Assembly: GCA_964483175.1 (NCBI GenBank)
Contig: CAZAAT010000023.1
Coordinates: 1 to 32,306 of the forward strand
Source: JAAYHC01 sp964483175
GTDB lineage: Bacteria > Bacillota > UBA5301
Reading direction: 5' to 3'
DNA length: 32,306 bases
Of the stretch, positions 6,647 to 16,054 are shown piece after piece. Under the pieces are notes generated by a model. That model did not search any database. It was not told the origin of the DNA and saw only the letters and a program-made list of their open reading frames with translations. A program made the translations under genes and the position numbers. Each line of letters starts with the position of its first letter. Positions within the stretch are counted from its first letter, which is position 1.

Positions 6647-8392
6647 ATGAGCATTTTCAAGCGGCTCTTGAGTTATACCCGCCCCTACGCAGGCCGATTG
6701 GCCTTCGGAATCGGGAGTATGATTGTTCATTCTTTAGTCACGGTCTTCGTTTTTCAAGTTTTTCAAGATTTTATCGACTCGATGATAATGAATATTGGCG
6801 GAGACCCGTCTGCCCTAGCACGATTAACACTACTATCCGTGTTGATCAGCGTTGTCTTTTTAATCAAAGGGCTTGCAAATTACGGCCAGCGTTACTTGAC
6901 TTCCTGGGTAGCTCAAAAAGCGATGAAAGATATTCGAGATGATTTGTACAGGCATTTGCAGACTCTGTCGCTTGGCTTTTTTAATGCCAACCGGGTCGGC
7001 CAAGTCATGTCCAGGATTGTCAATGATGTCGGTGTGTTAGAAAATGCCCTTGTCTCCGGGGTCGTGAACGTTTTTTATAACTCCCTCACCCTCATAGCGG
7101 GTGTGGGGTACCTAATTTATTTAAACCCGAAATTGACCTTCTTGATGCTTTTGGTTTTACCGGCCATCATTTATGCCTTTCGGGTTTTTAGCAACAAGAT
7201 CCGCGTAATGAGCAAGCGGATTCAAGAGAGCGTAGCGGATATCAGTGATGTCCTCCACGAAGGATTAGTCGGCATTCGAGTAGTGAAATCCTTTGTCCGC
7301 GAAGACTTTGAATTCGAACGGTTTACCAGGCAAAATCAGGCCAATTTTTCCGCTAGCCGAAAAAATACCCAATTGGCGGCCACGCTTTCACCGGTGGTCG
7401 AGTTATTATCCGCCATTGGCTTCTCGATCATCCTCTGGTTTGGTGGGTACGAGGTCGTCAACGGCCAGATGACCCCTGGTGAGTTGATTGCCTTTTTCAC
7501 GCTGGCTCTGCTCATCGTCAACCCACTTAAGGCACTCAGTGGATTATCCAATACCATTCAACGGGCTACAGCTTCAGCGGAACGAATCTTTGAGCTGTTA
7601 GATGAAAAACCAACTATTACCGAATTGCCTACAGCGATCGAACTCGATCCCCATATCTCCGGGGCTATTTCTTTTCAACAGGTCAGCTTTGCTTATGAAC
7701 CGAATCGACCTGTACTCCAGGATATTAATTTGGAAATTAAACCAGGCGAAGTTGTCGCACTGGTGGGCTCAAGCGGCGCAGGCAAATCTACTTTGGTCGA
7801 TTTAATCCCCCGTTTTTATGACCCTACCGCAGGTACAATCTTGATCGATGGGCACAATCTCCGTGAGCTAACTTTGGCTTCCTTGCGCCAAACCATTGGG
7901 ATTGTCCCGCAGGAAACCTTTATTTTTTCGGGAACTGTTGCTCAGAATATCCGCTATGGCAAATTAGATGCCAAAGACGAAGAGATTGTAGCTGCAGCCA
8001 AAGCGGCCAATGCCCATGAGTTCATTATGGAGATGCCCAATGGGTATGAGTCAGCTATCGGCGAAAGCGGTACCGGGTTATCAGGCGGGCAAAAGCAGCG
8101 AATCGCCATCGCCCGGGCAATCTTGAAAAACCCGCGGATCTTGATATTGGATGAGGCAACCTCTGCCCTGGATACAGAATCGGAGGCATTAGTTCAAGAG
8201 GCTCTAGAAAGGCTGATGCAGGGTCGAACGACAATCGTCATCGCCCATAGACTTTCAACTATTCAGAATGCGAACCGAATTGTTGTCCTGGATAAGGGCC
8301 GTATTGCGCAGATCGGCACTCATGATGAGCTTTTGGCCGCCAACGGCATTTACCGCAATCTTTACCAAGTACAGTTCGGTGCGAATGAATAA
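6647..8392 (+). CDS. msbA: Lipid A flippase, ABC exporter MsbA
   Basis: Half-size ABC exporter (581 residues) in the inner membrane that flips lipid A-core to the periplasmic leaflet. Residues 1 to about 310 are a six-helix exporter membrane domain. The ATPase domain follows, with Walker A GSSGAGKST (about 374-382), Q-loop near IVPQETFIF, signature LSGGQKQRIAIARA (478 on), Walker B ILILDEATSALD and switch His in IAHRLST (H534). Identification as MsbA and not another exporter rests on length and on lpxK and kdsB following directly, as they do near msbA in enterobacteria. A GGTGAT ribosome site precedes the ATG. Confidence 0.88.
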   Translation: MSIFKRLLSYTRPYAGRLAFGIGSMIVHSLVTVFVFQVFQDFIDSMIMNIGGDPSALARLTLLSVLISVVFLIKGLANYGQRYLTSWVAQKAMKDIRDDLYRHLQTLSLGFFNANRVGQVMSRIVNDVGVLENALVSGVVNVFYNSLTLIAGVGYLIYLNPKLTFLMLLVLPAIIYAFRVFSNKIRVMSKRIQESVADISDVLHEGLVGIRVVKSFVREDFEFERFTRQNQANFSASRKNTQLAATLSPVVELLSAIGFSIILWFGGYEVVNGQMTPGELIAFFTLALLIVNPLKALSGLSNTIQRATASAERIFELLDEKPTITELPTAIELDPHISGAISFQQVSFAYEPNRPVLQDINLEIKPGEVVALVGSSGAGKSTLVDLIPRFYDPTAGTILIDGHNLRELTLASLRQTIGIVPQETFIFSGTVAQNIRYGKLDAKDEEIVAAAKAANAHEFIMEMPNGYESAIGESGTGLSGGQKQRIAIARAILKNPRILILDEATSALDTESEALVQEALERLMQGRTTIVIAHRLSTIQNANRIVVLDKGRIAQIGTHDELLAANGIYRNLYQVQFGANE

Positions 8393-8410
8393 TACTGGGG
8401 TGGATTGAGA

Positions 8411-9550
8411 GTGCAAGGCAGGCTAGCCAAATACCTTATGCGCCTTGTCAGTACTAACAAGCCAACAGGATTAGTTGACTTGTTCTGGCTAGGGTTACTC
8501 AGCCTGTTAGAGCTGATCTACCGGGTTGGCATTGCTCTTCGCAACTTCCTTTACCAGACCAACCTAGTAAAAAAAGTGCAGCTTCCTTGTACCGTTATCA
8601 GTGTTGGTAACATTACCGCTGGTGGCACCGGAAAAACCCCGGTTGTGGAGTTTCTATCCCGGGTTCTCCAGGATAACGGGGACCAGGTCTGTATCTTAAC
8701 CCGAGGATACAAGTCCGAGTTGGATCAGAAAAACCAAATCGGCATCGTCTCCGATCAATACGAGCTCAAAATTGGCCCCGAAGTCGCAGGTGACGAAGCC
8801 TTTTTGTTAGCGACGAATTTACCAGGGGTTCCAGTTGTCATCGGCAAGAATCGAAGCCAAACAGGAGCACTAGCCTGCACTGATCTCCAGTGCGAGGTGG
8901 CCATCCTAGATGACGGCTTTCAATATGCGAAACTCGACCGTCAGCTGGATATAGTTGTTATCGATGCTACGAACCCTTTTGGCAACGGCCATCTAATCCC
9001 GCGCGGGTTTTTACGGGAACCGGTCCACAGTCTGCGTCGCGCCAACATAATTATCATTACCCACACCGATCAGGTGGCGGCCGCGAGCCTGACTCAACTG
9101 ATGACCGAACTTCGTAAGATTAATTCTCAAATACCCATTTTTACGTCTTCTCACCGACCATCTGGTTTGCTAGACCTAGCATCTCCTGCGCAGACCCTGA
9201 TTGGCCTGGACAAGCTGGTTGGAGAAAAGGTCATCGCTGTCTCCGGCATCGGCAACCCACAGTCATTTGAGCGGACCTTAACCGATTTGGGATGCACGGT
9301 TCTTTCCCACCTTCGATTTCCTGACCATCATCAATACAGTGCAACTGACCTAGAAGAGATTCTCCACGCTGCTAGAAAGGCTAATGTCCAGGTAATCGTC
9401 ACAACCCAAAAAGATGCGGTGAAAATCCCTCATAATCTACTTGAGTCAGCTAGCGCTGGCGGACTAAGATTTCTCGTGCTCAGAATTTCACTTCACTTCG
9501 AAGATGAAGAGGAGTTCCGACAACTGTTAATAAATGAGGTGCAACAATGA
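8411..9550 (+). CDS. lpxK: Tetraacyldisaccharide 4'-kinase LpxK
   Basis: Membrane-associated P-loop kinase that phosphorylates the 4' position of the lipid A precursor. An N-terminal hydrophobic helix (about residues 20-48) precedes the kinase motif SVGNITAGGTGKTP (about 65-78). The downstream motif DDGFQYAKLDRQLDIVVID is characteristic of LpxK, with its DDGFQ. At about 379 residues it is somewhat longer than the E. coli enzyme. I prefer GTG at 8411 because GGGGTGGA lies at proper spacing, whereas the in-frame TTG at 8405 is too close to that site. The stop overlaps the kdsB start (ATGA). Confidence 0.92.
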   Translation: MQGRLAKYLMRLVSTNKPTGLVDLFWLGLLSLLELIYRVGIALRNFLYQTNLVKKVQLPCTVISVGNITAGGTGKTPVVEFLSRVLQDNGDQVCILTRGYKSELDQKNQIGIVSDQYELKIGPEVAGDEAFLLATNLPGVPVVIGKNRSQTGALACTDLQCEVAILDDGFQYAKLDRQLDIVVIDATNPFGNGHLIPRGFLREPVHSLRRANIIIITHTDQVAAASLTQLMTELRKINSQIPIFTSSHRPSGLLDLASPAQTLIGLDKLVGEKVIAVSGIGNPQSFERTLTDLGCTVLSHLRFPDHHQYSATDLEEILHAARKANVQVIVTTQKDAVKIPHNLLESASAGGLRFLVLRISLHFEDEEEFRQLLINEVQQ

Positions 9551-10272
9551 AAGTAACTGGAATTATCCCTGCAAGATTCAGCTCAACTCGATTGCCCGGC
9601 AAACCTTTGGCTGATATCTGTGGAAAGCCGATGATCCAGCATGTCTACGAAAAAGCTAGTCAAGCAACTCTGCTTAATGAAGTCCTGGTAGCCACAGACG
9701 ATAAGCGGGTCTACAATAAGGTGCTCGAATTCGGGGGTAAAGCGATGATGACCTCTCCCGACCACAATACCGGGACCGACCGCTTGGCTGAAGTGGCTCG
9801 CAAGCTTGACTCCGATGTTATAGTTAACATTCAGGGTGATGAGCCGCTGATGAATCCGGAAAACATAGATATTGCCGTGTCGGCTTTGCTCGATGACGAA
9901 ACTGTGCCGATGTCGACACTAATGTGGCGGATCGTTGATTTAGAAGAGGCCCAAAATCCCAGTGTGGTCAAGGTGGTTACCGATAAAGAAGGTAATGCGC
10001 TGTATTTCTCGCGTTCACCGATCCCTTATCCCCGCGAGGATGCTGGAGTCTATTTTAAACACCTTGGACTCTACGTCTACCGACGTGACTTTCTCCTCCA
10101 CTTTGCTGCTCTAAAACCGACTCCATTAGAAGAGTTAGAAAAGCTGGAGCAACTACGGGTGCTGGAGAATGGGTATAAGATTAAGGTGGTCGAAACCGAA
10201 CACACCTCTATTGGGGTGGATACACCGGCAGATCTTGATAGGGTTCGTCGGATTATTGGCGAAACTATGTAA
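9547..10272 (+). CDS. kdsB: 3-deoxy-manno-octulosonate cytidylyltransferase KdsB
   Basis: Cytosolic enzyme activating Kdo with CTP to CMP-Kdo, the donor for WaaA. The start KVTGIIPARFSSTRLPGKPL is the family nucleotide-binding signature. VNIQGDEPLMNPENID is the conserved catalytic Asp region, and GVDTPADLDRVR is the usual C-terminal motif. The 241-residue length is typical. It overlaps lpxK by four bases and is followed by kdsA after 24 bases containing an AAAGGAG ribosome site. Confidence 0.96.
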   Translation: MKVTGIIPARFSSTRLPGKPLADICGKPMIQHVYEKASQATLLNEVLVATDDKRVYNKVLEFGGKAMMTSPDHNTGTDRLAEVARKLDSDVIVNIQGDEPLMNPENIDIAVSALLDDETVPMSTLMWRIVDLEEAQNPSVVKVVTDKEGNALYFSRSPIPYPREDAGVYFKHLGLYVYRRDFLLHFAALKPTPLEELEKLEQLRVLENGYKIKVVETEHTSIGVDTPADLDRVRRIIGETM

Positions 10273-10296
10273 CGGTATGACGAAAGGAGTATTCTG

Positions 10297-11127
10297 ATGA
10301 CTAAAGTCGTTTTAAATAAGGAGATTGTCTTTGGTGACACTTATCCGTTTGTTTTAATCGCCGGTCCATGTGTCATCGAAAGTAGAGAGCATGCACAGGA
10401 GATTGCTGGTAAGATCAAGGAGATTACCGCTCGCCTACAGATCCCGTTTGTCTTTAAAGCCTCGTTTGATAAAGCAAACCGCTCGTCAATCAAGTCTTAT
10501 CGGGGGCCAGGCCTAGATGAAGGTTTGAAAATCCTCGCCGAGATTAAACAGACCTTTGATCTACCGGTACTCTCTGACATTCACACCGAGGAGCAAGCAG
10601 AGGCAGCAGCCCAGGTCTTGGATATCATCCAAATACCTGCCTTTTTATGCCGCCAGACCGATCTGCTATTAGCCGCGGGCCAGACAGGAGCAGTCGTCAA
10701 CATTAAAAAAGGTCAATTTATGGCTCCAGAAGATATGCGTAATGTCGTGGCCAAAATAGAAAGCACCGGCAATAAGCGGATTCTCTTGACTGAACGCGGG
10801 GTTTCTTTTGGTTACAATAACCTAGTCGTAGATATGACATCTCTTCCCCGCATGCGGGAGACCGGCTACCCGGTTGTCTTTGATGCAACTCACAGCGTGC
10901 AACAGCCCGGCGGCGGTGGAGATCACACCACCGGCAATCGGAAATACGTCTCCTATCTGGCGCGAGCTGCTGCGGCGGTCGGTATCGAAGCTCTGTTTTT
11001 GGAAGTCCATGACTGTCCGGATCAGGCGTTAAGTGATGGACCAAACATGGTAAGACTGACAGATCTAGAGGATCTGCTCCAGCAAGTAAAAACCATTGAT
11101 CAACTTGTGAAAGGTGCGAACCAGTAA
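10297..11127 (+). CDS. kdsA: Kdo-8-phosphate synthase KdsA, metal-dependent type
   Basis: TIM-barrel synthase condensing PEP with arabinose 5-phosphate to Kdo 8-phosphate. Visible signatures are KASFDKANRSSIKSYRGPG, IPAFLCRQTDLLLAAG and LTERGVSFGYNNLVVDM. The active-site Cys is present in IAGPCVIES (C25). The other presumed metal ligands are there too (His of DATHSV, Glu of FLEVH, Asp of LSDG). This is the pattern of the metal-requiring Aquifex-type enzymes, in contrast to the Asn of the E. coli metal-free enzyme. It is 276 residues long, and its stop overlaps the kdsD start by one base (TAATG). Confidence 0.96.
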   Translation: MTKVVLNKEIVFGDTYPFVLIAGPCVIESREHAQEIAGKIKEITARLQIPFVFKASFDKANRSSIKSYRGPGLDEGLKILAEIKQTFDLPVLSDIHTEEQAEAAAQVLDIIQIPAFLCRQTDLLLAAGQTGAVVNIKKGQFMAPEDMRNVVAKIESTGNKRILLTERGVSFGYNNLVVDMTSLPRMRETGYPVVFDATHSVQQPGGGGDHTTGNRKYVSYLARAAAAVGIEALFLEVHDCPDQALSDGPNMVRLTDLEDLLQQVKTIDQLVKGANQ

Positions 11128-12122
11128 TGACTTCGTTTTCTGCACTTGACCGCGACTCAATTATCCAGGAAGCTCGCCGGGTCTTGGAGATCGAGGCCAA
11201 GGCGGTCCAACAAATGACCGCTGCCTTAAACGATGAGTTCTACCGAGTCATTGAATTAATCTATAACTCCTCCGGTCGCTTAATAATTACCGGCATCGGC
11301 AAGTCAGGCCATATTGCTAATAAGTTAGCTGCCACTTTTGCGAGCACGGGTACCCCCTCTTTCTTTCTCCACCCTGCCGAAGGAATTCACGGAGATTTAG
11401 GAATGGTCACCGAGCACGATATAGTTTTGGCCTTATCCAATAGCGGGGAAACCAAAGAAGTCCTTGCTCTGCTCCCGAGCATTAAGCGGATTGGAGCAAA
11501 GGTCGTAGCGATGACCGGCAATCCAAAATCCTCGTTGGCAAACTTCGCCGACTACGTTTTAAGCTGCGAGGTCGAGCAAGAGGCTTGTCCTCTTGGGTTG
11601 GCGCCCACTGCTAGTTCGACGGCCTCACTGGCCTTAGGCGATGCTTTGGCTATGGCGCTATTGAGGGCTCGGGATTTTCGACCGGAAGACTTTGCAATTT
11701 ACCATCCGGGCGGCAGTTTGGGACGTAGTTTGTTACTGCGTATTGCCGATGTTATGGCCGTTAGGAGACAAAACCCGGTCATCCGTGAGGATCAAACAAT
11801 CCAAGAAGCCCTGTTTACTATGACCGCTTCCAAAATGGGGGCGGTAAGCGTAGTCAACCACAACAATAAACTAGTTGGTATCATCACCGATGGAGACATT
11901 CGGCGCAGTTTAGAATCGGCTGATACTAGTAACATCCTGTATAATCAGGCTGCCTCGGTCATGACCAAAAATCCGAAAACAATTACAGCTGACCAGCTCG
12001 CAGCTAAGGCAGTTAAACTAATGGAATCCTTAGAGATCAAGGATTTACCTGTCGTTGACGAAAATCAACAGCCGATTGGCATGGTTAATATTCAGGATAT
12101 CTTGAAGGCAGGGGTGGTTTAA
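11127..12122 (+). CDS. kdsD: Arabinose-5-phosphate isomerase KdsD
   Basis: Converts ribulose 5-phosphate to arabinose 5-phosphate, the first committed step towards Kdo. The N-terminal SIS sugar-isomerase domain (about residues 35-185) shows GIGKSGHIANKLAATFAST and the LSNSGETKEVL stretch. Two CBS domains (about 205-331) follow, ending KDLPVVDENQQPIGMVNIQD. The length (331) and domain order match E. coli KdsD/GutQ. It follows kdsA with a TAATG overlap and precedes kdsC, so the four Kdo genes are contiguous. A GmhA-type isomerase would lack the CBS pair. Confidence 0.95.
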   Translation: MTSFSALDRDSIIQEARRVLEIEAKAVQQMTAALNDEFYRVIELIYNSSGRLIITGIGKSGHIANKLAATFASTGTPSFFLHPAEGIHGDLGMVTEHDIVLALSNSGETKEVLALLPSIKRIGAKVVAMTGNPKSSLANFADYVLSCEVEQEACPLGLAPTASSTASLALGDALAMALLRARDFRPEDFAIYHPGGSLGRSLLLRIADVMAVRRQNPVIREDQTIQEALFTMTASKMGAVSVVNHNNKLVGIITDGDIRRSLESADTSNILYNQAASVMTKNPKTITADQLAAKAVKLMESLEIKDLPVVDENQQPIGMVNIQDILKAGVV

Positions 12123-12152
12123 ATCAATACAAAACTTGCACAAGAGATCAAA

Positions 12153-12638
12153 TTGCTGGCGCTCGATGTCGATGGAGTACTAACAAACGGCCAAGTGATT
12201 CTGGGCAATAACGGGCAAGAGTTTAAGGCCTTTAATATCCGCGATGGCCTGGGGATTAAACTAGCTCAAGAAGCCGGTATTGTTGTGGCCATAATCACCG
12301 GCAGGACTTCTGAAGTTGTCGAACGTCGCGCGGCAGAGTTAGGTATCACCGAAATATACCAGGGGATAGGCGAAAAATTACCCGTATTACATAATCTGAT
12401 TGAAAAATATGGACTATCCATGACGCAGGTAGCCTATATCGGGGATGACTTAAACGATCTACCAATAATCAAATCGGTTGGTTTCGGGGCTACCGTTGCC
12501 GATGGCGCTGAGGAGGTCAAGAAACACGCGGTCTATGTCAGCCCACTTAAAGGCGGTAAAGGTGCTGTCCGCGAGGTTCTTGAGTTTATTCTAAAATCCC
12601 AAGCTAAATGGGACAAGCTAATTGCTAAATACTTGTAG
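12153..12638 (+). CDS. kdsC: Kdo-8-phosphate phosphatase KdsC (start uncertain)
   Basis: Small HAD phosphatase without a cap domain, acting as a tetramer to hydrolyse Kdo 8-phosphate. DVDGVLTNG is the nucleophile motif, IITGRTS is motif II and YIGDDLNDLP is the C-terminal Asp motif. The only standard start codon in frame is TTG at 12153, which truncates the first beta-strand (MLALDVDG). Reading begins right after the kdsD stop (12120-12122), and codons 12123-12152 encode INTKLAQEIK, which looks like a genuine KdsC N-terminus. GGGGTGG sits about five bases before ATC at 12123. A non-standard ATC start, or a base error in an ATG, is therefore plausible. Confidence 0.9.
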   Translation: MLALDVDGVLTNGQVILGNNGQEFKAFNIRDGLGIKLAQEAGIVVAIITGRTSEVVERRAAELGITEIYQGIGEKLPVLHNLIEKYGLSMTQVAYIGDDLNDLPIIKSVGFGATVADGAEEVKKHAVYVSPLKGGKGAVREVLEFILKSQAKWDKLIAKYL

Positions 12639-12649
12639 GAGCGAGTATT

Positions 12650-13528
12650 GTGAGTGATCGATTCGTTCGGATAATGCTAGCCCTTCGTAATAAGCTAGCA
12701 CCCATCGTTCCCCGAAGAGTGGTTCATGGGATCGGGGTGTTGCTTGGAACCCTCTGCTATCATCTAGTCTCATCCCGCCGTCGGGTTGCTGTAGAAAACC
12801 TGAAAGATGCTCTCAATTTAACTGATGCAGAAGCACATCAACTCACCAAAAAGGTTTTTGTACACCTCGGACTGATGATCGTGGAAGTTCTCTTTACCCC
12901 TACCATCAGCGAAGAATACCTAAAGAGACACATCGACGTCGAAGGTAGAGAATATCTCGAACAAGCAAAAGAGATGACCCCAAATGGTTTGATACTGTAT
13001 TCAGCCCATTTCGGTAATTTCGAACTGCTAGGCGGTATTGTAAGCGCGATAGGATTACCTTTGCACGTGATTTCTCGTGAACAAGATATGGCTACCGCCC
13101 AAAAACTGCTCGAAGGCTTTCGTCATCAGTACGGACTTGCCCTCTACCCCCGCGGTCAGGGGTGGCGAGCTGCCTATCGCGGTCTTAAGCGGGGCGAAAA
13201 CCTGGTACTGTTAGGCGATCAAGAAGCCGGCTCAAACGGCTGGTTCGTCGATTTTTTCGGGAGAAAGGCCTCGACCTTTCCCGGGGTCGTCCAGATTGCC
13301 CAGCGAACAGGAGCTGCGATCCTGCCGGTCTATATGGCTCGAACAGGAGTTGGACGACACAAAGTCATCTTTCAGCCGCCAGTTATTATTGAAGCAACCG
13401 CCGATCAACAAGAATTACTAAGCCACCTTCAACAACTGACCCACTCGCTGGAGGAAGTCATTCGTAAATACCCAGATCAATGGTTCTGGATTCACCGCCG
13501 CTGGAAAACGAAGCCCAACTCGAAATAA
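12650..13528 (+). CDS. lpxL: Lipid A late acyltransferase, LpxL/HtrB family
   Basis: Lysophospholipid acyltransferase-like protein of 292 residues that adds a secondary acyl chain to Kdo-lipid A at the inner membrane. The HX4E catalytic motif is seen as HFGNFE (H120, E125). Family blocks GDQEAGSNGWFVDFFG and the final PDQWFWIHRRWKT are clear. An N-terminal hydrophobic segment (about 25-42) anchors it. The GTG start at 12650 has AGGAG eight bases upstream. It is the only late acyltransferase seen here, so acylation at the second position would need an enzyme encoded elsewhere or may not occur. LpxL versus LpxM is inferred from context. Confidence 0.92.
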   Translation: MSDRFVRIMLALRNKLAPIVPRRVVHGIGVLLGTLCYHLVSSRRRVAVENLKDALNLTDAEAHQLTKKVFVHLGLMIVEVLFTPTISEEYLKRHIDVEGREYLEQAKEMTPNGLILYSAHFGNFELLGGIVSAIGLPLHVISREQDMATAQKLLEGFRHQYGLALYPRGQGWRAAYRGLKRGENLVLLGDQEAGSNGWFVDFFGRKASTFPGVVQIAQRTGAAILPVYMARTGVGRHKVIFQPPVIIEATADQQELLSHLQQLTHSLEEVIRKYPDQWFWIHRRWKTKPNSK

Positions 13529-13535
13529 GGAGTCC

Positions 13536-14834
13536 ATGTACATGTTTGTTGCGTTAGCATATAACATTTTGATTACTATGGCTTTTATCGTCTATTTGCC
13601 ATTTATTTTATGGCGGATGGCATTTAAGGGCAGATACCGCTCTAACTTTCGTCAACGTTTTGGCTTATTGACCCCTGCTGAGCTCCTGAAACTCAAAGGC
13701 TCTCCGGTCATTTGGATTCATGCTGTTTCCGTAGGAGAAACTGTCGCCATCAGCACTGTTGCCGCTGAGATAAAAAGGAGATTCCCAGAGTGCAGCTTGG
13801 TGTTCACCAATGTAACTGATACAGGCCACCAGGTAGCTCAGAAAGTCATTCCACAAGCTGATCTATTCTCTTTTCTACCTGTTGACCTCCCGGGACCAGT
13901 TAGGCGGTTTGTCCGATCGGTCAAGCCAGAGATCTTAGTGCTAACCGAAAGCGAGTTTTGGCCTAATCTTATTCGGATCAGTAAAGAGGAAGGTGCCCGA
14001 GTTATTTTAGCCAACGGGCGGATCAGCGATTCTAGCCTAAAGAAATATCCGTACCTCGGACCAATTTGGCGGCAGGTTCTGACCAATATCGATCACTTTG
14101 CCATGCAATCACAGCAAGATGTGGAACGGATGATTGCTCTGGGAGCAGACGCCACTAAGGTTACCAATAGCGGGAATACCAAGTTTGATCAGCTACCCAG
14201 CTCAGTATCTTTGGAAAAGAAGCAGCAGCTTTTCGAAGAGTTTGGCCTGTCATCCGATGATCTGGTCTGGGTCGTAGGGAGTACTCACCCGGGTGAGGAA
14301 GAACAAATATTGGATAGCTACAATAACCTACAAGAAGAGTTCCCAAACTTGGTTCTTATTCTCGCTCCCCGGCATATTGAGCGCAGTGAAGAGGTTATTA
14401 AGCTTTTTGCAGTAAAAGGTATAGAGACGATCCGTAGAACTCAAATCCACAACCGGAACCCCAAGGATGATAGAGTCATCATCCTGGATACTATCGGTGA
14501 GTTGGCAACAGTCTACCAAATTGCCGACCTGGTCTTCGTCGGTGGTAGTCTTGTTCCATGGGGAGGGCACAACATCCTAGAACCTGCCGCGGTAGGTAAA
14601 CCTACATTGTTTGGTCCACACATGTTTAATTTTGTCGATATTACGCGCCTAATGGTAGACGCTGAAGCAGTCATTCAAGTACAAAGTAAGGAAGAGCTAT
14701 CAATTCGGCTAAAAGAACTGTTGGCAGACCCTGCTAAACGGTTAGTCCTAGGCGAACGTGCGCGAGAGACGGTACAGCAGCATAAAGGGGCATCAACAAG
14801 GATAGCTGAAGAAGTAAGTCGTCAATGCTTATGA
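13536..14834 (+). CDS. waaA: Kdo transferase WaaA (KdtA)
   Basis: GT30 glycosyltransferase that adds Kdo to lipid IVA at the inner membrane. An N-terminal membrane anchor (about residues 3-25) is followed by the conserved IHAVSVGE with catalytic Glu68. Further family motifs are LTESEFWPNLI, NGRISDSSLKKY and VGGSLVPWGGHNILEPAA. The 432-residue length is normal. The ATG at 13536 is only three bases from AAGGAG; the ATG at 13542 is nine bases away and may be the real start. It is the last gene of the plus-strand block, and its stop overlaps the converging O-antigen ligase gene by six bases. Confidence 0.95.
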   Translation: MYMFVALAYNILITMAFIVYLPFILWRMAFKGRYRSNFRQRFGLLTPAELLKLKGSPVIWIHAVSVGETVAISTVAAEIKRRFPECSLVFTNVTDTGHQVAQKVIPQADLFSFLPVDLPGPVRRFVRSVKPEILVLTESEFWPNLIRISKEEGARVILANGRISDSSLKKYPYLGPIWRQVLTNIDHFAMQSQQDVERMIALGADATKVTNSGNTKFDQLPSSVSLEKKQQLFEEFGLSSDDLVWVVGSTHPGEEEQILDSYNNLQEEFPNLVLILAPRHIERSEEVIKLFAVKGIETIRRTQIHNRNPKDDRVIILDTIGELATVYQIADLVFVGGSLVPWGGHNILEPAAVGKPTLFGPHMFNFVDITRLMVDAEAVIQVQSKEELSIRLKELLADPAKRLVLGERARETVQQHKGASTRIAEEVSRQCL

Positions 14835-16023
14835 TTTGGCTGATGACAATGCAGCCGTAGTCACTCTATCCTTTCGTATAGATAAAGAACTGTAGAGCAA
14901 ACCACCAAACGTACACATAATTAATCCTACCTGAGGGTCGATTAAAGTTGCGTCAACAATCCCGTGAATTGACAACAAAACTAGACTAAGCAAGGCAGTT
15001 AAAGCGACTGCCCATTGAATCGTACCTAGCTTAGATCTAATTATTTCTAAACTTTTTTGGGCTACAGCCAAAATGGTCCACAAGTACATCAATAAGCCAG
15101 TAATTCCTAATTCAACTAATATCAATAAATATATATTGTGAGGATGTTTAAATGGCTGGCCATCCTTAGGCATATAATCTGGGTATAGGGTCTCAAAGCT
15201 TCCAGGCCCTTTCCCTAATACCGGGCTTTCTTTAAACATTTCCCAACCAGTTTGGAGCATATACACCCTTTGCTTATTTTCAGCGGCATAATAGTCAAAA
15301 CCCGTTGCAAAACGGTTTTTCAAAGAACTTGGGAAAAACAAAATGCTTATGAGCCCAACAATAACCAAAACAAATAAAATTCTCTTTGTCTTCAAATATC
15401 GGAGTGAAATAAAACAATAAACTAAAAACGCACCTCCTAGACCTAATACTGCTCCTCGAGAGCCAGTAAAGAGAGTGGCCAAGCATGCCAGCACTGTAAG
15501 TAGACCCGCCATCAGTTTTGCTGATAACCGCTTAGTCACCAATGATAACGATAAAGTAAGGAGAGTAATCATAGCTAAATAACTCCCAGCTGGATTCGGG
15601 TTATTTAGCGTAGAATGAATTCTGCCGATTGACATAAATGAATACTGGTACAAACCATAAACAGAGACGATCATTCCACCGACAAGCAATACGCCAACTA
15701 TTTGGGAAAGCTGTCTATCACTTTTGACTTCATAAGCTACAGCAAGAAAGACCACAGCATACTNNNNNNNNNNTTCCCTGCGGAACATCCTCCGCAAAAA
15801 TAGTTGCAACGACTCCAACAGCTAAAAAGGCAACAATACTAATAAATTCATGTGATACCAGCCAAGCTAATTCTCTAGCGGATATCAATCGGATCAAAAA
15901 AACTATAAAAATAAGTCCACAAATGATATTTGCCCCTCCGTGGGAAAATGGCAAAACGGTTACTAGAAAAATTATTAGGGCAAATAAAAGCTGATCAAGT
16001 CGGTGCTCAATATTCTGGCGCAT
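14829..16023 (-). CDS. O-antigen ligase-like membrane protein, interrupted by an assembly gap
   Basis: Polytopic membrane protein of the Wzy/WaaL (O-antigen ligase/polymerase) family. The N-terminal 83 residues are read from ATG at 16023 down to 15774, and the rest (311 codons including stop) from 15763 to 14829. The two parts lie in different frames only because ten Ns stand at 15764-15773; they join in frame if the true gap is a multiple of three. The C-terminal part has the family core: a run of helices, the periplasmic loop with GKGPGSFETLYPDY and PFKHPHNIYLLILVELGI (conserved H and R region), then further helices. It would transfer O-chain onto lipid A-core or polymerise it. The region is clearly AT-rich against its neighbours. 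GGAGG lies 11 bases before the ATG. Confidence 0.82.
15764..15773. other. Assembly gap (10 N)
   Basis: Ten undetermined bases inside the O-antigen ligase-like gene. The flanking coding parts total 250 and 935 bases (together divisible by three), so a true gap of exactly 10 would break the frame. The length is therefore probably a placeholder, and the apparent frame change is not evidence of a pseudogene. Confidence 0.98.
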
Positions 16024-16054
16024 TTATAGGGAATCCTCCAAAATTATAAACTCA

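Noticed and set aside
10718..11200. 160-codon open frame antisense to kdsA/kdsD
   Set aside because: It is the complement of strongly conserved KdsA sequence, with no family match and no ribosome site.
14829..16023. O-antigen ligase gene read as a frameshifted pseudogene
   Set aside because: The frame change falls exactly on the N run, whose length is arbitrary; both sides are intact family sequence.
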